This document shows positions 54,348-63,182 of a DNA stretch of 64,000 nt, piece by piece. How positions within the stretch are numbered: position 1 is the first letter of the stretch; each line of letters starts with the position of its first letter. A program made the translations under genes and the position numbers. Below the pieces are notes generated by a model that was not told the DNA's origin, did no database searches, and saw only the letters and a program-made list of their open reading frames with translations. The DNA is from Methanosphaera sp. (GTDB lineage: Archaea; Methanobacteriota; Methanobacteria; Methanobacteriales; Methanobacteriaceae), in contig NZ_JALEKL010000009.1 of assembly GCF_022768985.1 (NCBI RefSeq), positions 310,001 through 374,000 of the forward strand, read 5' to 3'.

Positions 54348-54657
54348 AAAATCACAAATAAGTATATTTTTACATATTTTATATTATTAAAGGTATTTTT
54401 TTAATATAAATGAATTTTTTAATCTAAGTTATTATTTATATTTTAATATATTTAAATAAAATTCTAACAAATAATTATATACTTCAAATAAATACCAACC
54501 ACCTAGTTTTTAATTATACAAGATAATATAGTATTAACATAGATAAAGTATTTTAAAATTATAAAATAAACAATAAAATATCAAACAAACAATAAAATTT
54601 TTAGAATATTATATAAATTTAACTAAATATTAATAAAAATCTTGGAGGTAAAAACTT
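54348..54657. other. AT-rich divergent spacer
   Basis: These 310 bp separate the radical SAM gene (-) and the gamma carbonic anhydrase gene (+). TATTATATAAATT at about 54607-54619 is a likely TATA box for the latter, and GGAGG at 54643-54647 is its ribosome binding site. A short repeat AACAATAAAAT occurs twice near 54569 and 54589. No frame is supported. Confidence 0.4.
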
Positions 54658-55128
54658 ATGGCAAAAAATGAAGCAAGAATATATGATGGAGCAAAAATCA
54701 TTGGAGATGTAACACTAAAAGATGATGTATCCATATGGTATAATGCTGTAATTCGTGCAGATCATGAACCTGTAGAAATTGATGAAAATTCTAATGTACA
54801 AGATAACTGTACAATACATGTAACAGAAGGATATCCTGTAAAAATTGGAAAAAATGTATCAATAGGACATGGAGCAATAATTCATGGATGTACAATAGAT
54901 GACGATGTACTAATAGGAATGGGAGCAATCATACTCAACGGTGCACACATACCTAAAAATTGTCTTGTAGGTGCAGGAGCACTAGTTACAGAAAATAAGA
55001 CATTTCCTGAAAACTCACTTATTATAGGCTCTCCTGCAAAAGCTGTACGTCAACTAAAAGATGAAGAAATAGAAGGTATTAAAGAAAATGCAATGGAATA
55101 CTACAAACTTGCATTTGAAGATGAATAA
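54658..55128 (+). CDS. Gamma-class carbonic anhydrase-like hexapeptide protein
   Basis: 156-residue left-handed beta-helix trimer protein. Isoleucine/valine hexapeptide repeats run from about 10 to 125, with the three zinc-site histidines His54 (TIHVTEG), His71 (GHGAIIHG) and His76 in the gamma carbonic anhydrase arrangement. Related proteins either hydrate CO2 or act as acyl-transferase-like enzymes; the acidic loop of the methanogen enzyme Cam is absent, as in the shorter CamH group. A TTGGAGG ribosome binding site precedes the ATG. hisC follows 49 bp downstream on the same strand. Confidence 0.85.
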   Translation: MAKNEARIYDGAKIIGDVTLKDDVSIWYNAVIRADHEPVEIDENSNVQDNCTIHVTEGYPVKIGKNVSIGHGAIIHGCTIDDDVLIGMGAIILNGAHIPKNCLVGAGALVTENKTFPENSLIIGSPAKAVRQLKDEEIEGIKENAMEYYKLAFEDE

Positions 55129-55177
55129 AATAAAAAAAATTAGAAGAAAAGTATAAAATAGAATTTTAGTGATTATA

Positions 55178-56290
55178 ATGGTAAAAACAAGAGCAGTAAT
55201 AGATGAATACGACACATACGTACCTGGACGATCAAAAAAGGAAATTACAGATAAATATGGAATAGATGCAGATGATATTCTTAAACTTGGATCAAATGAA
55301 AATCCATGGGGAGCATCAAAAAAGGCACAAAAAGCAGTTGCAGAGTGTGCAATTGAGATGAACAGATATCCTGAATCAAACCATGAATATCTAAAAGAAA
55401 AAATAGCACAATATGCAGGAGTACGCCAGAACCAGGTAATTGTAACAGGTGATGGTGCTGATGAACTTCTTGATATTATAGCAAAAACATTAATATCAGA
55501 AGGTGATGAATTTATTGTTCACCCTCCAACATACACCTACTATGAATATACATTTAAATTATACAATGCAAAACCTGTATATGCACGCTGGGATGTAGAA
55601 ACAAACACACTTGATGTAGACTCAGTTCTCGATGCAATTACAGATAAAACCAAGGTAATCTTCCTATGTACACCTAACAACCCTACAGGTGGACTTATAA
55701 GCCATGATGATATTGTACGTATAGTTGAGGCAACAGATGCTCTTGTAGTAGTAGATGAAGCATACTGGGAATTTGCAGAAGTTAACAATGTAGACTTACT
55801 TGATAAGTATGATAATGTACTTCTTCTTAGAACATTTTCAAAAGTAATGGGTCTTGCAGGTCTTCGTGTAGGATATGGTCTTGCAAGTCCTGAACTTCTC
55901 GAGAAAATTTCAAGAATAAAACCAGTTTTCAGTGTTACAGTACCATCACAAAAGGCTGTTCTTGCAACACTTGATGATAAAGAATATATTGAAGAATCAA
56001 CAAGAAAATCAATTGAAGAACGTGAATACTTATATGAAAGTGTAAAAGCTATTGATGGACTTGACATCTATGCATCTAAGTCCAACTACCTTCTTGTAGA
56101 TCTTCATGATAGTGGATATACTGCAGCTGAAATTACAGAAGCTCTCATGAAACGTGGAGTTATTGTACGTGACTGTACTAGTTTCCGTGATCTTGATGAA
56201 TACTATATGAGAATTAGTATAGAAACACATCCTAAAAATGAGAGATTTATTGAAATTCTAAAAGAAGTAATTGATGAAAGAAGAAATTAA
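55178..56290 (+). CDS. hisC: Histidinol-phosphate aminotransferase
   Basis: PLP enzyme of histidine synthesis, converting imidazole-acetol phosphate and glutamate to histidinol phosphate. 370 residues from ATG 55178: LKLGSNENPWGAS (about 36-48), CTPNNPTGGLI (164-174), VVDEAYWEFA, and the Schiff-base Lys222 in LRTFSKVMGLAGLRVGYG. The C-terminus carries RMISIETHPKNERF-like YMRISIETHPKNERF. The in-frame GTG at 55169 would add three residues. No strong ribosome binding site. It is followed by a hairpin terminator. Not clustered with other his genes, as in many methanogens. Confidence 0.93.
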   Translation: MVKTRAVIDEYDTYVPGRSKKEITDKYGIDADDILKLGSNENPWGASKKAQKAVAECAIEMNRYPESNHEYLKEKIAQYAGVRQNQVIVTGDGADELLDIIAKTLISEGDEFIVHPPTYTYYEYTFKLYNAKPVYARWDVETNTLDVDSVLDAITDKTKVIFLCTPNNPTGGLISHDDIVRIVEATDALVVVDEAYWEFAEVNNVDLLDKYDNVLLLRTFSKVMGLAGLRVGYGLASPELLEKISRIKPVFSVTVPSQKAVLATLDDKEYIEESTRKSIEEREYLYESVKAIDGLDIYASKSNYLLVDLHDSGYTAAEITEALMKRGVIVRDCTSFRDLDEYYMRISIETHPKNERFIEILKEVIDERRN

Positions 56291-56294
56291 ATAG

Positions 56295-56343
56295 GATTTT
56301 CTTTTAATCCTTATATTCTCCCCCATATTATATTTTTTTTTAT
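56295..56343 (+). terminator. Terminator after hisC
   Basis: Six-bp stem AGGATT / AATCCT with a 7-nt T-rich loop, followed by a pyrimidine patch (TTCTCCCCC) and a run of nine T residues. Confidence 0.55.
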
Positions 56344-56410
56344 TATGAAAAAAAAGGCTATTTTATTTTTATTATGTAATTATTTTTATTTTAAGATGAT
56401 AGTAGTATTT

Positions 56411-56866
56411 CTAGTGTCTTTTTGGGTCATGATATACTAATGCTGCAACAACACTTGCTTTATCTACTACTGTGTGGGTTTGTGTGATACATTGATAGTC
56501 TATCATTTCAAGATTTCTTTTCTCAAGCATATATTCTGCCATAAATCTTGCCTCTTTTTTAAGTTCCTCAACTGGTCTGTTAATTCCCTTAGTTTCAACT
56601 ACACATCCCATCTCAGATGTTGTTGCATATGCTATTACAGCAGTTATTTCATCTCCTGGATTGTCTGAGTATTGATGTGATAGTACACAGTTTGTCATTT
56701 CACCTGGTTGTAGATCTGGCATGTCAACTACTTCAACATCAGCTGGTAGCATGCTTGATACTGGTATTAGATTTACATTTCCAATATCAGCTTCTAGTAA
56801 TGCATTGTCAAATGCATTTAGTTTTGTTGGTCCTTCTGATGCTCCTTTTGTTAGTGATATTTTCAT
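56411..56866 (-). CDS. pdaD: Pyruvoyl-dependent arginine decarboxylase
   Basis: Makes agmatine from arginine for archaeal polyamines and tRNA agmatidine. It is synthesised as a proenzyme that cleaves itself between two serines to form the pyruvoyl group. Here Ser37-Ser38 lie in LIPVSSMLPADVEV, matching the known cleavage motif. Other family stretches are GASEGPTKLNAFDNAL and AYATTSEMGCVVETKG. 151 residues is slightly short but complete. The ATG is preceded by GGGGATGAGG. Divergent from lon. Confidence 0.93.
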   Translation of the reverse strand: MKISLTKGASEGPTKLNAFDNALLEADIGNVNLIPVSSMLPADVEVVDMPDLQPGEMTNCVLSHQYSDNPGDEITAVIAYATTSEMGCVVETKGINRPVEELKKEARFMAEYMLEKRNLEMIDYQCITQTHTVVDKASVVAALVYHDPKRH

Positions 56867-57195
56867 TATTTCCTCATCCCCTTAAATTCTATTGTTTTAT
56901 TTTTTTATATTCTATCATCTTTATTTTATAGTATTTTATTTTTATAATTTTTTTTATTGGGAAAGTCATATATTTATGAATAAAAATAAATAATATTTTA
57001 GTAACAAATGGTTATAAAAATAGAAAAAAGTATATGAATAATTCAAAAACTAATATAATATATATAATAAAAAAATCATGAAAAAATAGAAAAACCATCC
57101 ACACCCCACTAAAAAATATATAATATATACAAATTTCATTCTAATACCCACAAAAAATATAGTATAAAAAAAATGGATAGGAGAACATAAAATAC
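56867..57195. other. Divergent spacer between pdaD and lon
   Basis: 329 bp, AT-rich. AATATATAATATATAC at about 57115-57130 could be the lon TATA box, and AGGAGA at 57179-57184 is its ribosome binding site. A CCATCCACACCCC patch lies near 57094-57107. No heat-shock-type inverted repeat was recognised and no frame is supported. Confidence 0.35.
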
Positions 57196-59691
57196 ATGAC
57201 AGATGAAAAACTATCATTTACACAAAAACTCAGAAAAGAAAATGAAATAATAACAGACATACAAGAACTTGACATACAAAAATCACAACAAATAAACACA
57301 ACAACACAAGATGACATAGATGATGATGCAGAAAAACTACCAATCATACTAATACCAAACACAATACTACTTCCACACACAGATATGACACTAAACCTTG
57401 ACAAAGCACATGCAGATAAAATACTATCAGTTGTAAATGACGACAAACAAGGAATAATACTCTCACCAAAAAGACTACCAAATGCAGATGCACAAGAAGT
57501 AGAATTCTACGACATAGGAGTAATACTAGAAATAAAAGATCTAAGCCAGATGCCAGAAGAATACCTAGTAGAGCTCAAAGTAAAAGATAAAGTAGAAGTA
57601 ACAAAAATAACAGAACAACACGGAGTATTCTATGGAACATACCAAACAGTAGCAGAAGAAGACAACATAACACCAGAGGAAGCAGAAACAATCAATGAAA
57701 GCATCAATGCAACAGTACAAGTAATATCAGGACTCATACCAAATTCTGGTGAATATGCAAATAAAATAATAGAAAAACAAGACACACAAACCAAAGTTGC
57801 AGAAGTATTCCCATACCTTAAAACAACACTAGCAAAAAAACAAGAACTACTCGAGATGGAATCAACAAAACTACGAGCACTAAAAGTAACACAACTACTC
57901 GTTGAACAAAAAGATGCAATGCTACTACAAGTAGAAATAGCAAAAAAACTCAATGAAAACATGACAGAAGCTCATAAACAAAATCTTCTACGAGAACAAA
58001 TGAAGATGATACAAGAAGAGCTAAACATGACACAAGACGAAGAAAGTGAAACAAAAACATACCGTGAACGTATCATGGAAGCAAAGCTCCCAGAAAAAGT
58101 AGAAAAAGCAGCACTAAAAGAGGTAGTGAAACTTGAAAGACAAGGACAAAACAACTCAGAAGAAAACATAATACGAAACTACCTTGACACAATACTAGAA
58201 CTACCATGGCACAAAGAAGAAAAAACAGAAATAGACCTAATCAAGGCAAGAGAACAACTAGATAAAGATCATTATGGTCTTGATAAAATAAAAGATCGTA
58301 TCATTGAACATCTAGCAGTACTTAAACTTAAAGGTGAAAAACAGGGAAGTATACTACTGTTTGTAGGACCTCCTGGAACTGGAAAAACAAGTCTTGGACG
58401 TAGTATTGCAGATGCACTTAACAGACCATACATACGTGCAAGTCTTGGTGGAATAAAAGATGAATCAGAAATACGTGGACATCGCAGAACATACCTTGGT
58501 GCAATGCCAGGACGTATAATACGTGGAATGCAAAATGCTGGAAAATCAAATCCAGTATTTGTACTTGATGAAGTAGATAAGATGACAGAATCAATAAATG
58601 GAAATCCAACAAGTGCACTTCTTGAAGTACTAGATCCTGAACAAAATGATTCATTCTCAGATCACTACCTAGAGGTAGGATACGACCTATCTGATGTATT
58701 CTTTGTTGCAACAGCAAATTCACTTGATGGAATACCAGGACCACTACGTGACAGACTTGAAATAATAAATCTTGACAGCTATACTGCAAATGAAAAACGT
58801 CATATTGCAGAAGAACACCTTATTGATGATGTACTTGATGAACATGGACTAACACGTGATGATATTACAATTACAACAGATGCTGTTGATATGATTATTG
58901 AAAAATATACACGTGAAGCAGGAGTACGTGGACTTAAACGTGAAATTGCAACAATAGCACGTAAAATTGCACAGAAAATCATAGAAGATGATGGTGATGA
59001 AAGTAAAAAGCCATACATTGTAGATAAAGATGACCTTCATGACTTATTAGGACATGAAAAAGCACACTATGACAAAGTTGATGATGAAAATCCAGCTGGT
59101 GTTGTAACAGGACTTGCATGGACACCAGTAGGTGGAGATGTACTTTTCATTGAATCTATAATGACACCAGGGGAAGGAAAATTAAAACTTACAGGACAAC
59201 TTGGAGATGTAATGAAGGAATCTGCACAAATTGCACAAAGCCTTGTTAAATCAAGACTTGCAGATGTACTTAAAGATTCAAGTATTGATGAAAAAGACAT
59301 ACACATCCATGTTCCTGAAGGTGCAATTAAAAAAGATGGACCATCAGCTGGAGTAACACTACTAACTGCAATAACATCACTTATCACTGGAATTAGTGTA
59401 GATTCAAAAATTGCAATGACAGGTGAAATATCACTACAAGGAAAAGTACTCCCTGTTGGTGGAATAAAAGAAAAAGTAATAGCAGCTCATCGTGCTGGAA
59501 TTAAAAAAGTACTACTACCATGTGAAAATGAAAAAGACCTAGAAGATGTTCCAGATGAAATTAAAGATGAACTTACATTTAAATTCATGCATAACATTGA
59601 TGAGGTACTTCTTGAAGCATTAAATATTAAAATTCCAGAAAATAAAAAACTTGACATTAACCAAGATGCACTTGATGCTATGAAAATATAA
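57196..59691 (+). CDS. lon: Bacterial-type ATP-dependent protease LonA
   Basis: Soluble Lon protease, 831 residues, degrading damaged or regulatory proteins with ATP. It has the N-terminal LON substrate domain (about 47-240), a coiled-coil middle, the AAA+ module with Walker A GPPGTGKT (391-398), Walker B VFVLDEVDKM and GHRRTYLGAMPG, and the C-terminal protease domain with Ser717 (GPSAG) and Lys760 as the catalytic dyad. No membrane segment interrupts the ATPase. Archaea usually carry membrane-bound LonB, so this is a LonA of bacterial character. The first 1 kb uses strongly A-ending codons (ATA, CTA, ACA), and the later part shifts to more T-ending ones. Confidence 0.95.
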   Translation: MTDEKLSFTQKLRKENEIITDIQELDIQKSQQINTTTQDDIDDDAEKLPIILIPNTILLPHTDMTLNLDKAHADKILSVVNDDKQGIILSPKRLPNADAQEVEFYDIGVILEIKDLSQMPEEYLVELKVKDKVEVTKITEQHGVFYGTYQTVAEEDNITPEEAETINESINATVQVISGLIPNSGEYANKIIEKQDTQTKVAEVFPYLKTTLAKKQELLEMESTKLRALKVTQLLVEQKDAMLLQVEIAKKLNENMTEAHKQNLLREQMKMIQEELNMTQDEESETKTYRERIMEAKLPEKVEKAALKEVVKLERQGQNNSEENIIRNYLDTILELPWHKEEKTEIDLIKAREQLDKDHYGLDKIKDRIIEHLAVLKLKGEKQGSILLFVGPPGTGKTSLGRSIADALNRPYIRASLGGIKDESEIRGHRRTYLGAMPGRIIRGMQNAGKSNPVFVLDEVDKMTESINGNPTSALLEVLDPEQNDSFSDHYLEVGYDLSDVFFVATANSLDGIPGPLRDRLEIINLDSYTANEKRHIAEEHLIDDVLDEHGLTRDDITITTDAVDMIIEKYTREAGVRGLKREIATIARKIAQKIIEDDGDESKKPYIVDKDDLHDLLGHEKAHYDKVDDENPAGVVTGLAWTPVGGDVLFIESIMTPGEGKLKLTGQLGDVMKESAQIAQSLVKSRLADVLKDSSIDEKDIHIHVPEGAIKKDGPSAGVTLLTAITSLITGISVDSKIAMTGEISLQGKVLPVGGIKEKVIAAHRAGIKKVLLPCENEKDLEDVPDEIKDELTFKFMHNIDEVLLEALNIKIPENKKLDINQDALDAMKI

Positions 59692-59730
59692 ACACCACTC
59701 CCCTTTTTTTCTATTTTTTTTTAATCCCAT
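59692..59730 (+). terminator. T-rich terminator after lon
   Basis: CACTCCCC followed by runs of eight and ten T residues, the pyrimidine-plus-oligo-T pattern seen after several genes in this window. Confidence 0.5.
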
Positions 59731-59837
59731 TTTTTTATAAATAATTGTAAATTTCTTCCTTTTCATGTTAATTTAATAAACTAAAAAATTTATACATATT
59801 ATTATATTAGAATATCAAAAAGTGATGTGTAATAAAT

Positions 59838-60671
59838 ATGAATGATGAGCAAATAGAGTTTTGGTTAAATTTATCTGAGGAAATTTCATACAATGTTGAA
59901 GATGCAATAAACATGGCATCAAAGGATCCTGATGTTGCATCAATTACAAAGATAGGAGCAGATGGAACACCAACACATAAAATCGATGAATATGCAGAAA
60001 ATGCGGCGATAAAGACAATAGAAGCGACAGGAAAATCATTAATACTAATAAGTGAGGAAATTGGAACAGTAAAGATAGGAGAAGATACTCCTGAAGTTGT
60101 TCTTATAATGGATCCACTAGATGGTACAACAAATGCTCTTAAACACATTCCATGTTATGGTATTTCAATTGCAATAGCAGAAAATAGCAGAGCATCAATT
60201 GATGATATTACAATGGGAGATATACAGATAGGATATGTTAAAAACTTTGCAAATGAAGATACCTACATTGCAATAAAAGGACGTGGAGCTAAAAAGAACA
60301 ATGAAGAAATGAAACTATCAGGTATTTCAAAGCTTTCTGAGGCAACAGTATGTAACTATGTATATCGTGAAGATGCAAATGAAGTTGCAAAGATAATTTC
60401 ATGCTCAAGACGTATGCGTCTTATGGGAGCTATAGCTGTTGAAATATGTTATGTTGCAGATGGAACATATGATGTATTTCTTGATACAAAATCAGTAAGA
60501 CTTCTTGATATTGCAGCAGCACAACTAATACTAAAAGAAAATGGTGGAATTGTATCTGACACCGACACTAATGAACTTGCAAGTAGTCTTAAATTAATGG
60601 GTAAAACATCAGTAGTTGCAACTACAAATCAAAATATTCACAATGAAGTAATTGAACTAATTAACAACTAA
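59838..60671 (+). CDS. Inositol monophosphatase / fructose-1,6-bisphosphatase
   Basis: Archaeal dual-function IMPase/FBPase (class IV FBPase), acting in gluconeogenesis and inositol phosphate dephosphorylation. 277 residues with the metal-binding set: Glu in LISEEIGT (about 74-75), DPLDGTTNA (about 95-103) and the C-terminal DIAAAQLILKENGGIVSDTD. The ATG has only a GTGAT-like site. nadK follows 48 bp downstream, an association also found as a fusion in some methanogens, so the pair may act on NADP and sugar phosphates together. Confidence 0.9.
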   Translation: MNDEQIEFWLNLSEEISYNVEDAINMASKDPDVASITKIGADGTPTHKIDEYAENAAIKTIEATGKSLILISEEIGTVKIGEDTPEVVLIMDPLDGTTNALKHIPCYGISIAIAENSRASIDDITMGDIQIGYVKNFANEDTYIAIKGRGAKKNNEEMKLSGISKLSEATVCNYVYREDANEVAKIISCSRRMRLMGAIAVEICYVADGTYDVFLDTKSVRLLDIAAAQLILKENGGIVSDTDTNELASSLKLMGKTSVVATTNQNIHNEVIELINN

Positions 60672-60719
60672 AAAAATATAATAATAAAAAATCTTAATTT
60701 AAGGAGGGTTAATAGTAGT

Positions 60720-61547
60720 ATGCAAATAGGAATTGTATCACGTACAGATCGTGAAGATGCAATTGAACTTGACTGTAGTATTATTAAATACTTAATAGAA
60801 AATGGTATAAACTTGGAAATTGATTCGTCACTTATTGAAAAACTTCCAGAATATAAACAATATGAAGTACCAATTGAGGAAATGAGTAGTGATATTGTTT
60901 TATGTGTTGGTGGAGATGGAACAGTACTTAATGCACAACATATTCTTTCACCAAAAAAGATTCCAATTCTAAGTATTAACAAGGGTACTGTTGGATTTCT
61001 AACAGAGGTAGATCCAGAAGATATATTTGAATGTCTTGAAAAACTTCTAAATTATGACTTCTTTATTGAAGAACGATTACAACTTGATGTCTTCTATGAT
61101 GATAAGTGGAGTACTGTACTTAATGAACTTGTTATCATGACAAGTCAACCTGCAAAGATGCTTGATCTTCGCATACTTGTAGATGATGAAATTGTAGATG
61201 ATGTACGAGCTGATGGTCTTATCATATCAACACCTAGTGGATCTACAGCATATGCAATGTCTGCTGGTGGTCCTATTGTTGATCCACGTGTTGATGCTGC
61301 AATTATCATACCAATATGTCCATTTAAACTTAATACAAGACCAAAAATTGTACCAGCTGATAGTCTTATAACAGTCAAATTCCTTAAAAAAGGAAAAGAA
61401 GGAGTTGGAGTACTTGATGGTGTATCAACTAGTAGATTTGAATTTCTTGAAGAAATTAAAGTTAAAAAATCAGAAACACCAGCATACTTTGTTAGATTCA
61501 AACAAAGCTTCTATAACAGCGTAAATAGTAAATTAAGCACGATATAA
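60720..61547 (+). CDS. nadK: NAD kinase
   Basis: Phosphorylates NAD to NADP using ATP or polyphosphate. 275 residues with GGDGTVL (64-70), NKGTVGFLTEVDP (about 87-99), and the substrate region DGLIISTPSGSTAYAMSAGGPIV (about 164-186). A strong AAGGAGGG ribosome binding site precedes the ATG. Lies between the IMPase/FBPase gene and cfbE on the same strand. Confidence 0.94.
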   Translation: MQIGIVSRTDREDAIELDCSIIKYLIENGINLEIDSSLIEKLPEYKQYEVPIEEMSSDIVLCVGGDGTVLNAQHILSPKKIPILSINKGTVGFLTEVDPEDIFECLEKLLNYDFFIEERLQLDVFYDDKWSTVLNELVIMTSQPAKMLDLRILVDDEIVDDVRADGLIISTPSGSTAYAMSAGGPIVDPRVDAAIIIPICPFKLNTRPKIVPADSLITVKFLKKGKEGVGVLDGVSTSRFEFLEEIKVKKSETPAYFVRFKQSFYNSVNSKLSTI

Positions 61548-61629
61548 TTAAGGGGAGAAGTATTTTTACAACTTCTTTTATTCTTTTTTTAATATTGAAA
61601 AATTATTTTCTATGAGGTATTAATGTAAA

Positions 61630-62988
61630 ATGTCTAAAAATATCTTAATTAGTGATGCAAATCATGGGGGACTTGTTCTTCTTGATGAATATGCAAAAAC
61701 TACAAAAAACAATCTTTTTTTCTATGATACATATAATAAACTTTCAAGTAATGAAAAAACCAAACTTGAAGATAAATATGATGTTAAATTTCTAGATCTT
61801 AAATATATAAAAGATCATATCAATGAATTTATCACTATAAATCCTGTTCATATGAAAGATCTCTTCAGGTGTGATTTTACTCATCATGAATTTTGTGGAT
61901 ATTTAATTGAAAAACATAAAAAGATGCATAATTGGAACTTTAAAATTATTGAAGTTACAGGTGTTAAAGGTAAAACAACAGTTGTTGATATTACATCAAA
62001 GCTTCTTGCATGTGATATGAATGTGTTGGTTTTAAATTCACAAGCACTCACATATAAAACACCAGATGGTGATACTATTCTTGATGAAACACTCAGCATT
62101 ACACCTGCAAGCATCCTAACTGCACTAAATATAGCATGTGAAAATAACTTACTTGGATGTATTGATTGTTTTATAGCTGAAGTATCACTTGGAATTACTG
62201 GAATGTGTGATGTTGGAGTATTAACAAATATAGTTGAAAACTACCCAATTGGTGGTGGAAAATTAAATGCATGTGATGCTAAAAAAAGTGTTTTTAATGC
62301 AGAAACTGTTGTGTGTGATATTGACACATATGATAAATACTACAAAGATGTTAGTTGTGATAATTTAAAGCTTGTAGGCTTTAATAATTCATGTTGTGAT
62401 ATCTACACAGATTCTGTTAAATATGATTTTAACAATAGTATAATAAATTTCACATATGATGAGATGAAATATTCTATGGAATGCTTTGCACTTAGTGACT
62501 TTTATGTTATGAACATTCTTTTTGCAACACTTATATGTCAAATTATTGGAAAATCTATTAAATCAATAATTAATGATATAGTATCTATTAAAACATTAAA
62601 AGGTCGTGGATCATATCGCCAAGTTGATGATAAAATTGTACTTGAAGATATTAATGCAGGACTTAATATGACATCAATAAAACAGTGTGTTGACAACATA
62701 AAACGCTACAGTGACAATTTCTCACTTATTATTGGTGGAGATTATGGTATAACATGTGAAGAAATAGATGAAGAAAAGCTTCTAAAATATATTAAAAAAT
62801 TAGACATAGATGAGATTGTTTTAACATCATCTGTTGGAAAATCACTGTATGAAAAACTTGAAAATCATGAAAAGTTCAAGTACTTTAAAAGTCTAAAAGA
62901 AGCATTTAATTACACTAAATTACAAGATAAGGATTTTATACAGATAATTTATAGAAGTAAGTATTCAGAGGATCCATATTATATGTAA
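61630..62988 (+). CDS. cfbE: Coenzyme F430 synthetase (Mur ligase homologue)
   Basis: Last ATP-dependent step of F430 synthesis for methyl-coenzyme M reductase: a Mur-ligase-like enzyme closes the six-membered carbocycle of the nickel tetrapyrrole. 452 residues with the Mur P-loop GVKGKTTVV (111-119), the central EVSLGITGMCDVGVLTNI (about 185-202), and KGRGSYRQVDDKIVLEDI near 330-347. The CfbE family lacks the normal Mur substrate domain and starts with a short DANHGG segment, as here. hemC, of the same tetrapyrrole route, follows after 194 bp. Confidence 0.9.
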   Translation: MSKNILISDANHGGLVLLDEYAKTTKNNLFFYDTYNKLSSNEKTKLEDKYDVKFLDLKYIKDHINEFITINPVHMKDLFRCDFTHHEFCGYLIEKHKKMHNWNFKIIEVTGVKGKTTVVDITSKLLACDMNVLVLNSQALTYKTPDGDTILDETLSITPASILTALNIACENNLLGCIDCFIAEVSLGITGMCDVGVLTNIVENYPIGGGKLNACDAKKSVFNAETVVCDIDTYDKYYKDVSCDNLKLVGFNNSCCDIYTDSVKYDFNNSIINFTYDEMKYSMECFALSDFYVMNILFATLICQIIGKSIKSIINDIVSIKTLKGRGSYRQVDDKIVLEDINAGLNMTSIKQCVDNIKRYSDNFSLIIGGDYGITCEEIDEEKLLKYIKKLDIDEIVLTSSVGKSLYEKLENHEKFKYFKSLKEAFNYTKLQDKDFIQIIYRSKYSEDPYYM

Positions 62989-63182
62989 ATATAATTTTAT
63001 TTAGAGCTGTTAATTTACATTATTAAAAACTTTATTAAATATAATGAATATATAATTATAAAGAGTTAAAAAATAATTTAACAACACCATATAAAGGTTC
63101 TAATAATCTTAATTAAGACATCAAGAATAATGATAAAATAAATTTAATTTAAGGAAAAAATAAAAGGGAGGGTTTATTTTAT

